Positions 36,651 to 47,365 of a stretch of DNA of 64,000 bases are shown piece by piece (position 1 is the stretch's first letter; the number at the start of each line of letters is the position of its first letter). The stretch comes from Hetaerina americana (Eukaryota > Arthropoda > Insecta > Odonata > Calopterygidae): contig JAKTNV010000009.1 in assembly GCA_022747635.1 (NCBI GenBank), forward strand, positions 25,036,122 through 25,100,121, given 5' to 3'. Position numbers and translations under genes: made by a program. The notes under the pieces were generated by a model, which searched no databases, had not been told where the DNA came from, and worked only from the letters and a program-made list of their open reading frames with translations.

Positions 36651-36787
36651 TTGTGATTTCCTACAGACTTTATTTCACGGTAAAACGCGTCTCACCGACC
36701 TGCAGCATCATCACATCAGTACCTGATGATGTCGCAGTTTGGTGAAACGCGTTGTACTGTGAAATAAAGTCTGTGGGAAATTACAAA
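36651..36787. repeat. Long imperfect hairpin of about 137 nt
   Basis: The left arm (36651-36717) and right arm (36722-36787) pair over nearly their whole length. Both contain CAGACTTTATTTCAC (or its complement), an ACGCG block and a CATCATC / GATGATG tip. The right strand reads CTGATGATG and then GTGAAACGCG, which recalls the CUGAUGA...GAAA order of the PLE-associated cores, but without a clear stem II. The origin is probably transposon-related, and this is inferred. Confidence 0.7.
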
Positions 36788-36959
36788 TGTAAAAAGATTG
36801 AAAACTATGGTGTTTTTGACGTATGGTTTAACATTGTCACAAAAAGCAGCAAACAATTAAGTGCCACAAAGACTCTAGGAAGCATGAATGACATATTGGA
36901 GATGATGTCTGTGGTTTAACTCTACACATATCGCTTTATAAACGAGGAAAAAATACTAA

Positions 36960-37200
36960 GGACCGGAGTGAAGTGCGCAATCATAGATTCAGTTAATGAA
37001 AAACAGCATAAATGTCATGGCCATCTACATCGAATGGACGGAGACGGAATATCACTGAATGTTCGAAACTGGCATTCAACAGTATGGAGAAAGAAATGGC
37101 GGTCAAGGAAAATAAGGCAAGACAACACTGAAAAAGAAATGGCTGGAAAAAGAGTAGTGCTATGATCAGGAGGTTGAAATGAGGAGCAAAAGTGGTCGCT
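36960..37200 (+). pseudogene. LINE relic, C-terminal end
   Basis: The plus strand encodes KCHGHLHRMDGDGI, WRKKWRSRKIRQDN and TEKEMA. This matches the LINE C-terminal pattern (WxGHVxRMDExRIPKxV...RRKRGRPRKTWxDNIEEDM). The frame is open for about 65 codons, then is interrupted. Confidence 0.65.
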
Positions 37201-37339
37201 GGGATACAAAAAGTGGCAAATCTAAAGCTGCAGATACTCATTCAATATTAAGAATTATTTAAAAAGCATTTGTTCATTTTGCAGCCCTGTTTTCAATACG
37301 GGGATGTCCACATTTTATAATAATCATGGGTGAAGAAAA

Positions 37340-37418
37340 TAAAGTTAATGCGAAAAACGTTTATGCGAAAAAATTTTATGGGAAAAAAGTTTATGCGAAA
37401 AAGTTTTCTGCGAAAAAT
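37340..37418. repeat. Five-copy degenerate 15-bp tandem repeat
   Basis: Units of the form GTTTATGCGAAAAA(A) repeat about five times with substitutions (GTTAATGCG, TTTTATGGG, TTTTCTGCG). The array ends about 40 bp before the intact mariner. Confidence 0.8.
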
Positions 37419-37457
37419 AGTCCTCCAGGTTCGATAAAAGCATTAACATGCATAATA

Positions 37458-38791
37458 CGAGGGTCATCCGGAAAGTAGTACCCGTTCGTGAAATAAAAAG
37501 ACAAAAGTAAATATTAACAAACATAAAAAATTTTATTTGAAAGAGGATACTTTAAACTACTTCTCAACATAATCTCCAAGCAAATTAAGGCATTTGTCAT
37601 AACGTGTGACAAGTTTCTGTATTCCTGCTGCATAGTCCTTCGCCGCCAGCTCATTGAGATACAGGGTCACTCCTTCTTTAAGTTCTTCATCGCTGTCAAA
37701 TCTTTTTCCTGCCAAAAAGTCTTTAAGCTTTGTAAAGAGATGAAAATCTGAAGGGGCCAAGTCCGGGCTATACGGTGGATGGTCGAAAGTTTCCCATTTG
37801 AATTGCTGCAAAAGTTTTTGTGTTATCCCAGCTGCATGAGGCCTGGCATTGTCATGAACGAGAATGACACCAGTAGACAATAGACCTCGCCGCCGATTTT
37901 GTATTGCCCGCCGTAATTTCTTTAATGTTTCACAATACGCATTGGCATTAATAGTGTCTCCACGGGCCATAAAATCAATAAGCAATACACCTCGTCGATC
38001 CCAGAAAATGGTTGCCATGAGTTTCCTGGTGGACAGAACTGTCTTGAATTTTTTTGGTTTGTTTGGTGAATGAGCATGATGCCACTCCATTGACTGTCGT
38101 TTACTCTCAGGTGATGCATAACAAACCCATGTTTCGTCACCAGTAATTATGCGAGTCAAGAAAGAGTCTCCTTCATCAGAATAACGTCCCAAAAACGTCA
38201 GTGCTGCAGCCATACGCTTGGTTTTGTGCTCATCTGTAAGCTTGCGAGGGACCCATCTTGCACAAATTTTTGCATAATGCAGATGGTGTTTAACAATTTC
38301 ATGAACAATTGTTCGAGAAACATTGGGAAAATGCTCACAGATGTCATCAATTGTGACGCGCCGATCGTTCCTCACGAATTCGTCAACTGAGCTCACCAGT
38401 TGGTCTGTAATGACAGACGGTCTCTCCGAACGCTCATCGTCGTGTGTGTTCCCCCTCCCCATGTTGAAGTTGCGACACCACCGCCGAACAGACGACTCGT
38501 CCATTACATTGTCTCCATACACCTCCTTTAATTGGCGATGAATATCACATGGGCGAACGTTTCTTGCATTGAGGAATTTAATCACTGCCCTCACTTCACA
38601 ACTGGCGGCGTTCTCAATTTTTTTAAACATTGTAAACAATCACAGAAACAACACAGGCAATGCTAGCGTCACGCAACTTGGCTCAGAGAAGGCAGACAAG
38701 CCACTGAAGCTATCTGACCTCGTCCAGCGGCTACTCGCGTCGTCAGCACTTCATGCGGCACGAACGGGTACTACTTTCCGGATGACCCTCG
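37458..38791 (-). mobile_element. Complete mariner transposon with perfect TIRs
   Basis: A 1334-bp element is flanked by the TA target duplications at 37456-37457 and 38792-38793. Its 33-bp terminal inverted repeats (37458-37490 and 38759-38791, starting CGAGGGTCATCCGGAAAGTA) are identical. Length, TA target and a single transposase ORF are typical of mariner (Tc1/mariner superfamily). Identical ends and an undamaged ORF mean it inserted recently and may still be mobile. None of the other mariners here shares these TIRs, so it would not mobilise them. It sits beside a small tandem array in otherwise non-coding sequence. Confidence 0.95.
37557..38630 (-). CDS. Mariner transposase (DD34D), intact
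   Basis: This enzyme binds the element's TIRs, excises it and inserts it at TA sites in the nucleus. The 357-residue length is normal for the family. I chose the ATG at 38630. An open frame extends three codons upstream from a TTG, but ATG is the expected eukaryotic start. Residues about 1-110 form the paired-like helix-turn-helix DNA-binding region (RRWCRNF, then VTIDDICEHF and VSRTIVHEIV). The linker has WVPRKL at 126-131, where the family usually has WVPHxL. The catalytic triad is D165 (ITGDETW), D260 (VHDNARPH) and D295 (YSPDLAPSD). D260 and D295 are separated by 34 residues, the mariner signature. The C-terminus carries AGIQKLVTRYDKCL and GDYVEK. No stop or frameshift is visible. I do not assign a mariner subfamily. 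Confidence 0.95.
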   Translation of the reverse strand: MFKKIENAASCEVRAVIKFLNARNVRPCDIHRQLKEVYGDNVMDESSVRRWCRNFNMGRGNTHDDERSERPSVITDQLVSSVDEFVRNDRRVTIDDICEHFPNVSRTIVHEIVKHHLHYAKICARWVPRKLTDEHKTKRMAAALTFLGRYSDEGDSFLTRIITGDETWVCYASPESKRQSMEWHHAHSPNKPKKFKTVLSTRKLMATIFWDRRGVLLIDFMARGDTINANAYCETLKKLRRAIQNRRRGLLSTGVILVHDNARPHAAGITQKLLQQFKWETFDHPPYSPDLAPSDFHLFTKLKDFLAGKRFDSDEELKEGVTLYLNELAAKDYAAGIQKLVTRYDKCLNLLGDYVEK

Positions 38792-38794
38792 TAT

Positions 38795-39470
38795 ATGATT
38801 CATCATAGCACGAAAATCGAATTGGTACATATCACTTCGTATATATCCCTCGATAAAATCTTTTAATATTCGCCGAGCAAGATAACATGTATATACATGC
38901 TGTATCAGTGTATCTTGACTGAGATATTGCCAAGCCATTTCATGTTCAAACTTTCAATTCATTTATTTGAAATGACTGGTATCGTCATTTCTTGTAACAC
39001 ATTAGGTTTTAGCGAAGCCACCTGTGCCTATCAATACTTTATATGGAAAGAGAGGTTATCAATATTTTTTGTATCAGTACTCAATCGTGTGGACCAGTGT
39101 GGCCTTTCCTTCCATGCTCATTACTAACTACAAGGATTCGACTCATACTCTACGAACTTTTAGAACTTTTTCAAGTTCTTATTCATTACTGTGAATAATT
39201 CCTCGCATCGTATTTGAAAAAAACATATATCGACAGGTTTTGAGCATGCAACATCGGAACCCCATTGTGATCAAACAGTGGGCTCCTTTCATTCCCCTGT
39301 ACTTGCTCATCTTCATGGCGAACCATAGTGGAAATTTTTATTTCACTGTCAGTGTTTTTCACTAGGTACCTACAGATGGTATCGTTGTGCCGTAATATAG
39401 TTTGTCTCCATCCAAAATATACTTTAAACTTTAGATTACCAATAATAATATACATACTGATAACTCTAGA
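38795..39470. other. No gene recognised
   Basis: AT-rich, with no recognisable signature. Confidence 0.5.
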
Positions 39471-39505
39471 ACAGTAAGTTTGATTTCACTCGCGGCTAAG
39501 ACGTT

Positions 39506-39548
39506 ACTCGTACTTAAGGTCATCAATTGGATGACCTTAAATACGAGT
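39506..39548. repeat. 19-bp hairpin, one mismatch
   Basis: ACTCGTACTTAAGGTCATC (39506-39524), a 5-base loop AATTG, and GATGACCTTAAATACGAGT (39530-39548). It lies just upstream of the LINE RT relic. Confidence 0.85.
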
Positions 39549-39579
39549 ATGATACGGTACGAGATGGATGGAATGAGAT

Positions 39580-40620
39580 TACTGAGGAGGGATGAGCTCA
39601 GAAAAGAGAGAGGTGCCCGTGATGCTATTAAATATGATGCCATGATGAGGTCACTATTGGAAGTAACATCTAGTACAATCACGATGTATATGTTTTGTTG
39701 CTTAGATTTAGAGAAGCCGCTTGATGGAGTAAATTGGATAGAATTAATGTGCGTCTAAGTAATGATGGGAGTGGATTGAAGGGACAGGCGAATTATCTCC
39801 AACACTCTACATGTCTCAAGACTGCTCAGGTGAAAGTGGTGGACGGAGACGGCCAGTGTTAGGAAGATGGGGTGTCCATTGACACTAGTGTTTTTCAACG
39901 TATATGTGGAGCATGTTAGGAAGACAATTTAGAGAGAGATGTCGATTATCATTCGCGGCTTTCAACATGCACGTGGAGAAAATCGTAAAAGATGTGTGAA
40001 GAAACGGGGAGAACTAGAAATACGAATGAAAGTCATAAATCTATTCGATTTGCGATTCATAAAACTTCGGTGAGGCAGTTAACCAAGGGATTACAATCAC
40101 AGCTGAGAACATTAGAAAATTAGTGTGATATGTATGGGATGAAAATATTTGTAAAAAAAGCGAAGGTTATAAGTTTTGCGAGAAGGAGGAAGGTAGAGGT
40201 ATACGTTAAAATAGAATGGCAAACATCAGAGCAGGTGGAGCATTTAATTTACTATGGAAGTGTTTTGGATCAAGATTGTTGAAGTGGTTGGGTCATCAGG
40301 AGAAGAATTATGTTGTCGAAAGAGTATTTCAAAAGGAGGAGGGCATTAATGACAGGAATGTTGAGTAAGGATGTTAAGAAGAGATTAGTGAAAATTTTTA
40401 TATGGAGCGTGGCTTCGTGCGGTGCAGAAACATGGTAGTTGAAGCAAGTTGAGAGGCGTAGATTATTTAAATGTGGCTGTGGAGATGGATATTAAATTTT
40501 ATATGGGCGAAAGGGAAAACACGAATAATGCAGATGTTTGCAGTAATGCAGTTTAATGCAGACTAAAGTCTGGCTGTGTCTTTTTGGGCGGAGCTGACAT
40601 GTGTGGTGTTGGTCATTCTC
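39580..40620 (+). pseudogene. LINE reverse transcriptase relic, longest in the window
   Basis: In ORF order across several frames the plus strand encodes LRKERGARDAI, then LDLEKPLDGVNWIELM (RT motif A; the usual form is VDLEKAFDRVNW), then GCPLTLVFFNVYVEHV (the QGCPLSPLLFN motif). SIRFAIHKT follows, where FADD is expected. Then come VKKAKVISFARRRK, QVEHLIYYGSVLDQD, KEYFKRRRALMTGMLSKDVKKRLVK and IWSVASCGAETW. This is a non-LTR reverse transcriptase from before motif A to the C-terminal region. The FADD catalytic aspartates are replaced by Ile-His (40055-40060) and stops are frequent, so it is inactive. The 3'-tail motif follows at 40621. Confidence 0.8.
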
Positions 40621-40666
40621 TTACCATCAAAAACCTACCTTAAACGGTAGACTACCGATAATAATT
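40621..40666 (+). repeat. LINE 3'-tail motif
   Basis: CCATCAAAAACCTACC, TTAAACGGTAG, ACTACC and an ATAATAATT end. It follows the RT relic in the same orientation. Confidence 0.65.
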
Positions 40667-40679
40667 ACCTACTGACATT

Positions 40680-41130
40680 CTCCTGTAGTATCAAGAAGGC
40701 ATTCCTTATCTCAGCGCAAGTTCCTGCAGCGTACAAAACCGTGATCCGTATCAAAGCTTTAACGAGCCCTATCTTAACATTCTTCTCAATAGCCCAGGGT
40801 CCTAGTCGTCGAATATGTCTTTCTAGTAAAAGGTTCTATGCCTACCATAACGTTTATTCTAATATTCCAACTAATTTGAGTAAATTCTTCCAAAGCAATT
40901 GCCTAACGTAAACTGTTCCATTTTCTCTATTTTATGCCCTCTAATTATTACCGTGGCCTTTATGCAGTGATTGTCATCCTTCACCAATCTAGCTGATTTT
41001 TTAGTGATCTAAGCAATTTTTGTAATACTTTTGCTGACTAACTAACGGCTGATCATCCGCAAACCTAATTGGTCTAATGAAATCACCGCTGACTCTCATT
41101 CCGATATCCAGTTCCCAGGATAATATTGCC
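40680..41130 (-). pseudogene. LINE reverse transcriptase relic, minus strand
   Basis: The minus strand encodes IGMRVSGDFIRPIRFADDQP (at about 41050-41106) with the FADD catalytic motif intact. Toward 40680 follow RHIRRLGPWAIEKNVKIGLVKALIRITVLYAAGTCAE in broken frames. This equals the LINE pattern VNIGMRVxGEFIKPIRFADDQA...SKNVKKRIVKTLVWSVALYGAETW. Stops and an indel are present. It lies tail-to-tail with the plus-strand relic at 39580-40666. Confidence 0.75.
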
Positions 41131-44100
41131 ATCTTCGATTTCGGGAGAGAATTATAATTACATACATTAGTATGGTCATTATCATAGAGGAAATAGAAAG
41201 GCCTGAATCAATCCCTTTCAGAAAATTAGAAAATCAGCACCGGTACAGAAGAGTATTTCCCGACTGATAAAAAGCGTTGCAAGATTTTGCATCATTCTCT
41301 TGTTTTTAACAGTAAACCTTCCAAAGAAATATCAGTTCCCATCAGGGTTATGGTGACTTCTTATACAAAGCCGTTATGAACTGCATTCATAGTAATTTAC
41401 GCAGTAGTATCTCCTGAATTCTAGCAAAACAAAATGCAGGAAGGTGGCATAGCACATACATCAGGATACTTAAATTACTCAAAAACGTCAGTGCATGACT
41501 CCAAAACTACAGGCGAGGAAAACCCTCAACCATAAGTGGGAATTTTATTTAGGTGATCCTTAAAAGTTCGTAAAAAACCTTTTAATTGATTCATTATTTA
41601 TCCATAAATGTGTACGATAAAGTGTATCATGCTGAAATATTTGCGCATGTTAATTTAAAAGTTTCCAAATGGTAGCACAAATAGGAATTTTTTCCTTGAA
41701 AACCTAAAAAAAACTTGGAAACATAAATCATCTAATTGCTGATCACCTTGGTCGTGGATTATAATATGGAATGAGAAAGAATGAGGAGAAAAATTCTATC
41801 TTACTTCTTTTTCCATCTTCGTTCGTCTCATCAACTCGGAGAGAATCGAGGACAAAGGAAGCAGGTGTTAGATATAAAGTTATCTTGATCGCAAAATGTG
41901 GTATCATTTGCCACCATTCATTTCCATCGATCACTTTTCGTGACTCCTTGCTGTTGAATTTAGTTCCAATTATTTGTCGTAGTTGGATACAGTTGGTCTG
42001 TCCCCATTCCCTACATTCGGGCTCGCCACATTGTGACGATGAGCTGACTGAAATGAGAGTGACGTAACTTGAAGTCAGCGTTTAACGCCGATCCACTTAG
42101 ATTCGTTCTCGAACCTATCCCTTGTGAAAAAACGTTCCCGTGAACCGATTCAGTTATATTTCGAAAACATGTTGCATTGCCGTGTTCCATAAGAAGATTA
42201 GCACTAGCTTGTGGCTTTGTTCCTAACTTCCATAGCGACTGCTTTTCGCTGGGGATAACTGAAATTGAGATTGGGGATTAATGAAGGCATATTCAAGAAA
42301 TTTATTCGAAACTTTTGTTAGACTTCTTGAGCACGAAGTGAGTGATTCAAGTGTTTCTTCATTTTCCCAACTGGTAAAATGTTAAAGTCATCTAAGGATA
42401 ATTGGAGGTAGAACTGGATGCTGAAGAGATACCGTATTTCCCAGAATGGTATATGATAAAACGAAAAATTTTACGGTATATCTTAGAAAAAAATCGAATG
42501 TCGTCGAACGAGTGTCATTACATTTATCGTGTTCACAATTTCGATTGCATTTGAGAATGATAGTTAAAATGATAAAAAATAATGTGTAAGACCTTGAATG
42601 TTTCAGGTTTTTTCTTTATGTTTAAGTCGGCACCCTTTTTGAACTGAGAGACCTTGGTTTGGTACGATTAGTATTCTATGCGCAATAGATACCCTCCTTT
42701 TTTACTATTTTCTTATATAATACCTCATAAAAGCATGTTTAATGCAGTAACAAATTTCCAGGAGTATAAAAGGTAGAGAGCATTTGGAGAAGGGGAGAAC
42801 CTTAATCAGAGGAAATTCTTTCGAGGCAATTTTAGGGAAACTGAGTTTTCTTTCTTCGTTGGTGATGGATTGAATATCTCAAGAAATGGAGCAAGGCAAA
42901 CATCAAAACTAAGAGTAAATAATTATTCATGAAATTGTTTATGTTTTGCCAATTATGAAATTATTAAGTCTTCACTTTATGTTTAGCCAGACAAATACTT
43001 ATTTTTAATGTTATATTTTAATGAGACGGCGTAAAGGAAAGCTCTAAACATGAAATTATTTTGAAGGAATGTCATTTATTTCTCTTTATAGAGAAGAACA
43101 CTGTAGGTATCTATAGGAGTGCCGTGTTGTATTTACTCGAAAGTAAAATTTATGGCATTAACAATGATTAATAGAAGCATAATTGGTAAATTATAACACG
43201 GTAAATCTTAACTAATTTTTACTTCAACATTATTTCTAATATCTCAACGTGCATGCCTGTGGAATATTCATATCAAGGCTCATGCCTGTATTCTGCTAGT
43301 TTTCCCTTCTGGGGCGAAATCTTTCCTTTTATATTAGTCAGATAATTCTTTGCGTTTTGCTTTGTCATAAGAGACTGACTGACCCTATCTTCAGGGTTCA
43401 ACGGAATTGCCATCAGAAATAGAGGCAGCGTTTTTTTATCACAAAGTAGTTAACTAAACCACTGCTTGACTCTTGGGAGGAAGAGACAAACTTATTTATT
43501 CTATATATTATTATACTATATTATATTGCTAAATATCTATTCGGACTCATTGTAGAATAAAATATGTGAAATGTAACTTAATGAAACGAGTACATATTTA
43601 AGCTTTAATGAGGATTGTTCAGTTGCTTCAGTTCTCTTAATGAAAAAATTAATACTTGAAGCAGATTTGAAAATGTGTCAATTCGAATTTTATTTAGGAA
43701 TCAACACAAAACTCTATGCAAGCCTTCGTTAAATTCTGTTATTTCGTGATCCTACCATAGTTTCGAAAAATAGTACAAGCTAAACCTTATGAACACAGGG
43801 CATGTGTTTTCCGTCAATTTAATGTCTTAAGATGGTATATAGTGTGAGTTTACGTGGAAACCATGATAGCGATATCAAAGAATCAATGCGTTAAATATGG
43901 AGACTTTACTATAAGTTTTGTGTTAATTCCTTGCTGTAGTACGGGGGTAAACCCAAGAGAAAGGTCTCTAATTTTTTATAAGAAATGTTTAGTTTCAATA
44001 ATAATACATTTTAAAATTTGAACATGTCTCTTTTTTCCTACACAATTACCATTACGGTCTACATATTTTTGTGAGCGCTGGGTTAGTTTTGGATTCCCAT

Positions 44101-46460
44101 CTCATTACCTATCAGCTCGCCGGCATGCCGATGAGGCTTGGACAAAGTGGAATGCCGCCACTCTCGTGATTACTGTTTGGTCTCAGGTGTGAATTGAGTG
44201 TTCGATCACTCATAGCAACTAAATACAAAAGTTGTCCCTTTCGCCGGCATGGGGCCGAAGAAATCAGTGGGAATTGGCAACGCGTTGCCGTTGGTGGTCT
44301 GCTGTGAGCGTTCGCGGGATCCATCTTGCGGATTCTCTCTGACATTCCAAATTTGCAGTTAAATTCCTATGAATGATGCATAAAAAACCGAAAGGAACTA
44401 AAATATGGAGATCATCGAGGGTGATACTCCTTGATCTTTACGCACGATTTGATTAATCTTTGTAACTGTCTTGTCAGAAGTTGACGGTCTCCTGCCTCTT
44501 TTTTCATCAGGAATTTCATCGTGCGTCCAGATTTTAACTCCCTACACCACTTTACCACTATGCCACGGAAAGTTTTGACATCCAATCTCAGCTCTCCATG
44601 TACTTAACATGCCACTTGGTGATAAATTTTGATAGGGTCCACTGCTTAACCCTTAACAACTCGTTAACTCCTCTTCGTAGTCCCACAAATTCGCACTAAA
44701 CCCCTATCTGAATAACTCCTATGTAATTATCAAATAAATTAAAATTCCTCGTGATAATTAGCAGAAATCCATAATTTACTGTACGGACCTATTATGAGTG
44801 AATATCGGCTTCCAGTCATCATCTCACTAATGCTGTTTGCAATTGCAAACTAAATTTATTCTTAGAAGTAAGTATAAGGATTAACTAATATTTGTCGCCA
44901 CCGTTTTTTCGCCTATGCCTAGAAATTCATCCCTTACTAAGTGCATTTAATCCACTTTTTACACTTTAAATGACCCCGATTACAGTGGGTATGACGTCCG
45001 CTAATTGTATTCAAGATTAAATTCCCGCGCTGCCCATGGTTTTTTACTTTGTTTTGAGATCGATTTATTTTTCATGAGTTTTCAATGTAATGTGAACCCA
45101 CTCACCAATTATCACTACTATTCGAAAACTTGGTATGTATCTCGATTTAAAAAAATGTCCAAAAGCATCTGTAACACTCACACAAAATGGAAACTATCAT
45201 GAAAAGATTCCTTAAAGCCAATTTCTTGGCATTAAATTCCAGCAGAATTGATTTTATTCCATCTAAATATCTGACCTTCGTCAGTTCCTGTTATATTCAA
45301 TATCCGAACAACTTAAGTATTTCAATGAAGAAAAATATATAGATTTTCAATGAGGCAAATGGTACACCTTTGACGACAAACATGATATATTAGGAATGCG
45401 AAAGCAATTTCTTGGCTTGGCTTCTTCGTACGGAGAGAAATTTAAGACGTGTTCTGCCTCCGTCATCAAAAACATCGTTGACGTTCAAAATATATGGACC
45501 TGGAGATGAAATATGCCCGTCGAATTCCGAGCATACGTTATTTCGAACTAAAGTAAACTTCAGAAAGGTTTCATGGACCACCAATGGAACGAACTGTATT
45601 ATTTCCTTTTTAGGAGGAGAAGATAGGAACATATATTTCAGCAATAGTAAATGCATTTCCTGGTAAGAGGGTATACATATCCGAGGTGAAACACGAAAAT
45701 TTGAACCGTAGGGTTGGTCGTCACATGAATAATGCATTGGAAAAACTATGCCGACGCTTTACCCTTACTCAAAGTAATGCCAAAATGTGAATGAGGCTAC
45801 TTGAAAAAAACAACGCAAAGAAAGAAAAAAATATTCGTTTAATTTAAATTCTTATCCCTGGCTCTTCCGAAAATCACATCAAAGCAATTGAAAGCAACAA
45901 CTAACAACAGCAAAGGCGAAAAAGAAAAAAAAAACTCTTCTTATTAGCCTATTGGGGTGAAAGAACAAAGGGTAATTCTTTTTGCCTTCCTTTCTTTTGT
46001 TCGTTACATTTCTTGCTGTAACTTTGAAGCAGGAAAACAAGGAGACTTATCCGAATCGGAAAGGAAAGCATTTGGGAGTAGTCAGAGAGTATGAGAATGC
46101 AGTGTTCGTGAAATAATTCTGGCAAACAAATTGCAGTTGAATCAGGCCATGCAAATCAAATCATGCAATCATATTTATCTCTTATTTTAAGAGATATCAT
46201 TGGCACTAATTTTTCAGTTCCATCGAATATTGGTTGTTTTAATGTTGAACGATGTATACTTTTAATATGGACGGCACGCAATATTGTCATTGTATCTGAA
46301 ATGTTTTTTAATGTAATGGAAATTGTTTTTCCGTTTAAATATACTTCGATAAATTCGATGCAGTGATACATTTATGAGAAGGTTCTGCGTAATAGTGTTC
46401 AGCGTCCATCTTAAATCTATTTTGAACCTATGTAATACAAGATACAAAAGTAGTTCTTCC
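41131..46460. other. Long stretch without recognisable genes
   Basis: AT-rich. A 98-codon plus frame (41771-42067), a 77-codon minus frame (44112-44345) and overlapping frames of 84 and 115 codons on opposite strands at 45390-45737 have no recognisable domain. The last region is the least repetitive of these but cannot be assigned. Confidence 0.4.
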
Positions 46461-46462
46461 TA

Positions 46463-47365
46463 CAAGGTGTGATGAAATAAATACAGGACCGATTTTATAA
46501 CTTGTTTATTTCGACGGATACAGTTTAATTGAACTTGTCGCCCTCAAAGTACATGCGTTGGCTGACGAAATACCTTTGCAAACGTTTCTTCCAGCTCTCG
46601 AGCCCTGCCTGGTAAGCCGCCTTAGGGATCCTCTTCAGGTCCGCTGTACAATTAGTTTTAATGTCCGCAATAGAGTCGAATCGGTTTCAAGGTTGATTTT
46701 GACTCTGGAAACAAAAAAAAAGTCTGATGAAGCCACGTCTGGAGAGAAGGGTGGCTGCGGGATCACGGAAGTTCCGGTTCTGGCGAAAACCTCTGTCACG
46801 ATCAGCGCCATGTGAGCCGGCGCGTTATCGTGGTGGAAACGCCATGCATTGTTTCTCCACATGTCCGGCCTCTTTCGGCTTACTGCGACCCTCAGCCTCT
46901 TCATAACCTGTAAGTAGAAATCTTTGTTGACGGTTTGACCTTGCGGGACGTATTCGTAATGAATCAGTCCTGGCCAATCCAATCAACACACCAGCATGAC
47001 CTTCACATTGGACCGGGACCTGCGAGCTTTCTTTGGTCACGGATAATGAGGACCTTTACACTGAGAAGACTTTGTCTCAACATCATAACCGTAAACCCAG
47101 GTTTCGTCACCGAACTTCAACGACCGTACCACTCAAAACACTGGATTCATCTCATAGCTTCATTAACAAAGGCTTGCTGAATCATTCCAAATGTCTCCGT
47201 AGCACTTTTGCCAAGTTTAGAAACAAAATTTCACGCACGCACGCTGCTCCTCTAGGTCCTTCATTGCTGCCGTTGCACGCGGTGACGAACAGGTTAGGAC
47301 ACGTACCGTCGTTCATCGCCCGTGCGTTAAATGACATAGTTACGATACATTTAATGTTTCACTAA
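46463..47365 (-). mobile_element. Mariner relic, internally deleted
   Basis: It has the same family and orientation as the copy at 54683-55978. The left end follows TA at 46461-46462. The minus strand encodes VNKDFYLQVMKRLRVAVSRK, then FHHDNAPAH (second catalytic Asp), then PPFSPDVASSD (third), with the DD34D spacing kept. Relative to the other copy it lacks about 310 bp at 47110 (the end of the HTH region and the linker), and its right end decays at about 47365 without a recognisable TIR. Frameshifts are present. It cannot encode a transposase. Confidence 0.8.

Noticed and set aside
37864..38541. Plus-strand and other-frame ORFs inside the mariner
   Set aside because: They are shadows of the minus-strand transposase.
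45390..45737. Possible exon (84 and 115 codons on opposite strands)
   Set aside because: No recognisable domain, and opposite strands are equally open. Left as unassigned.
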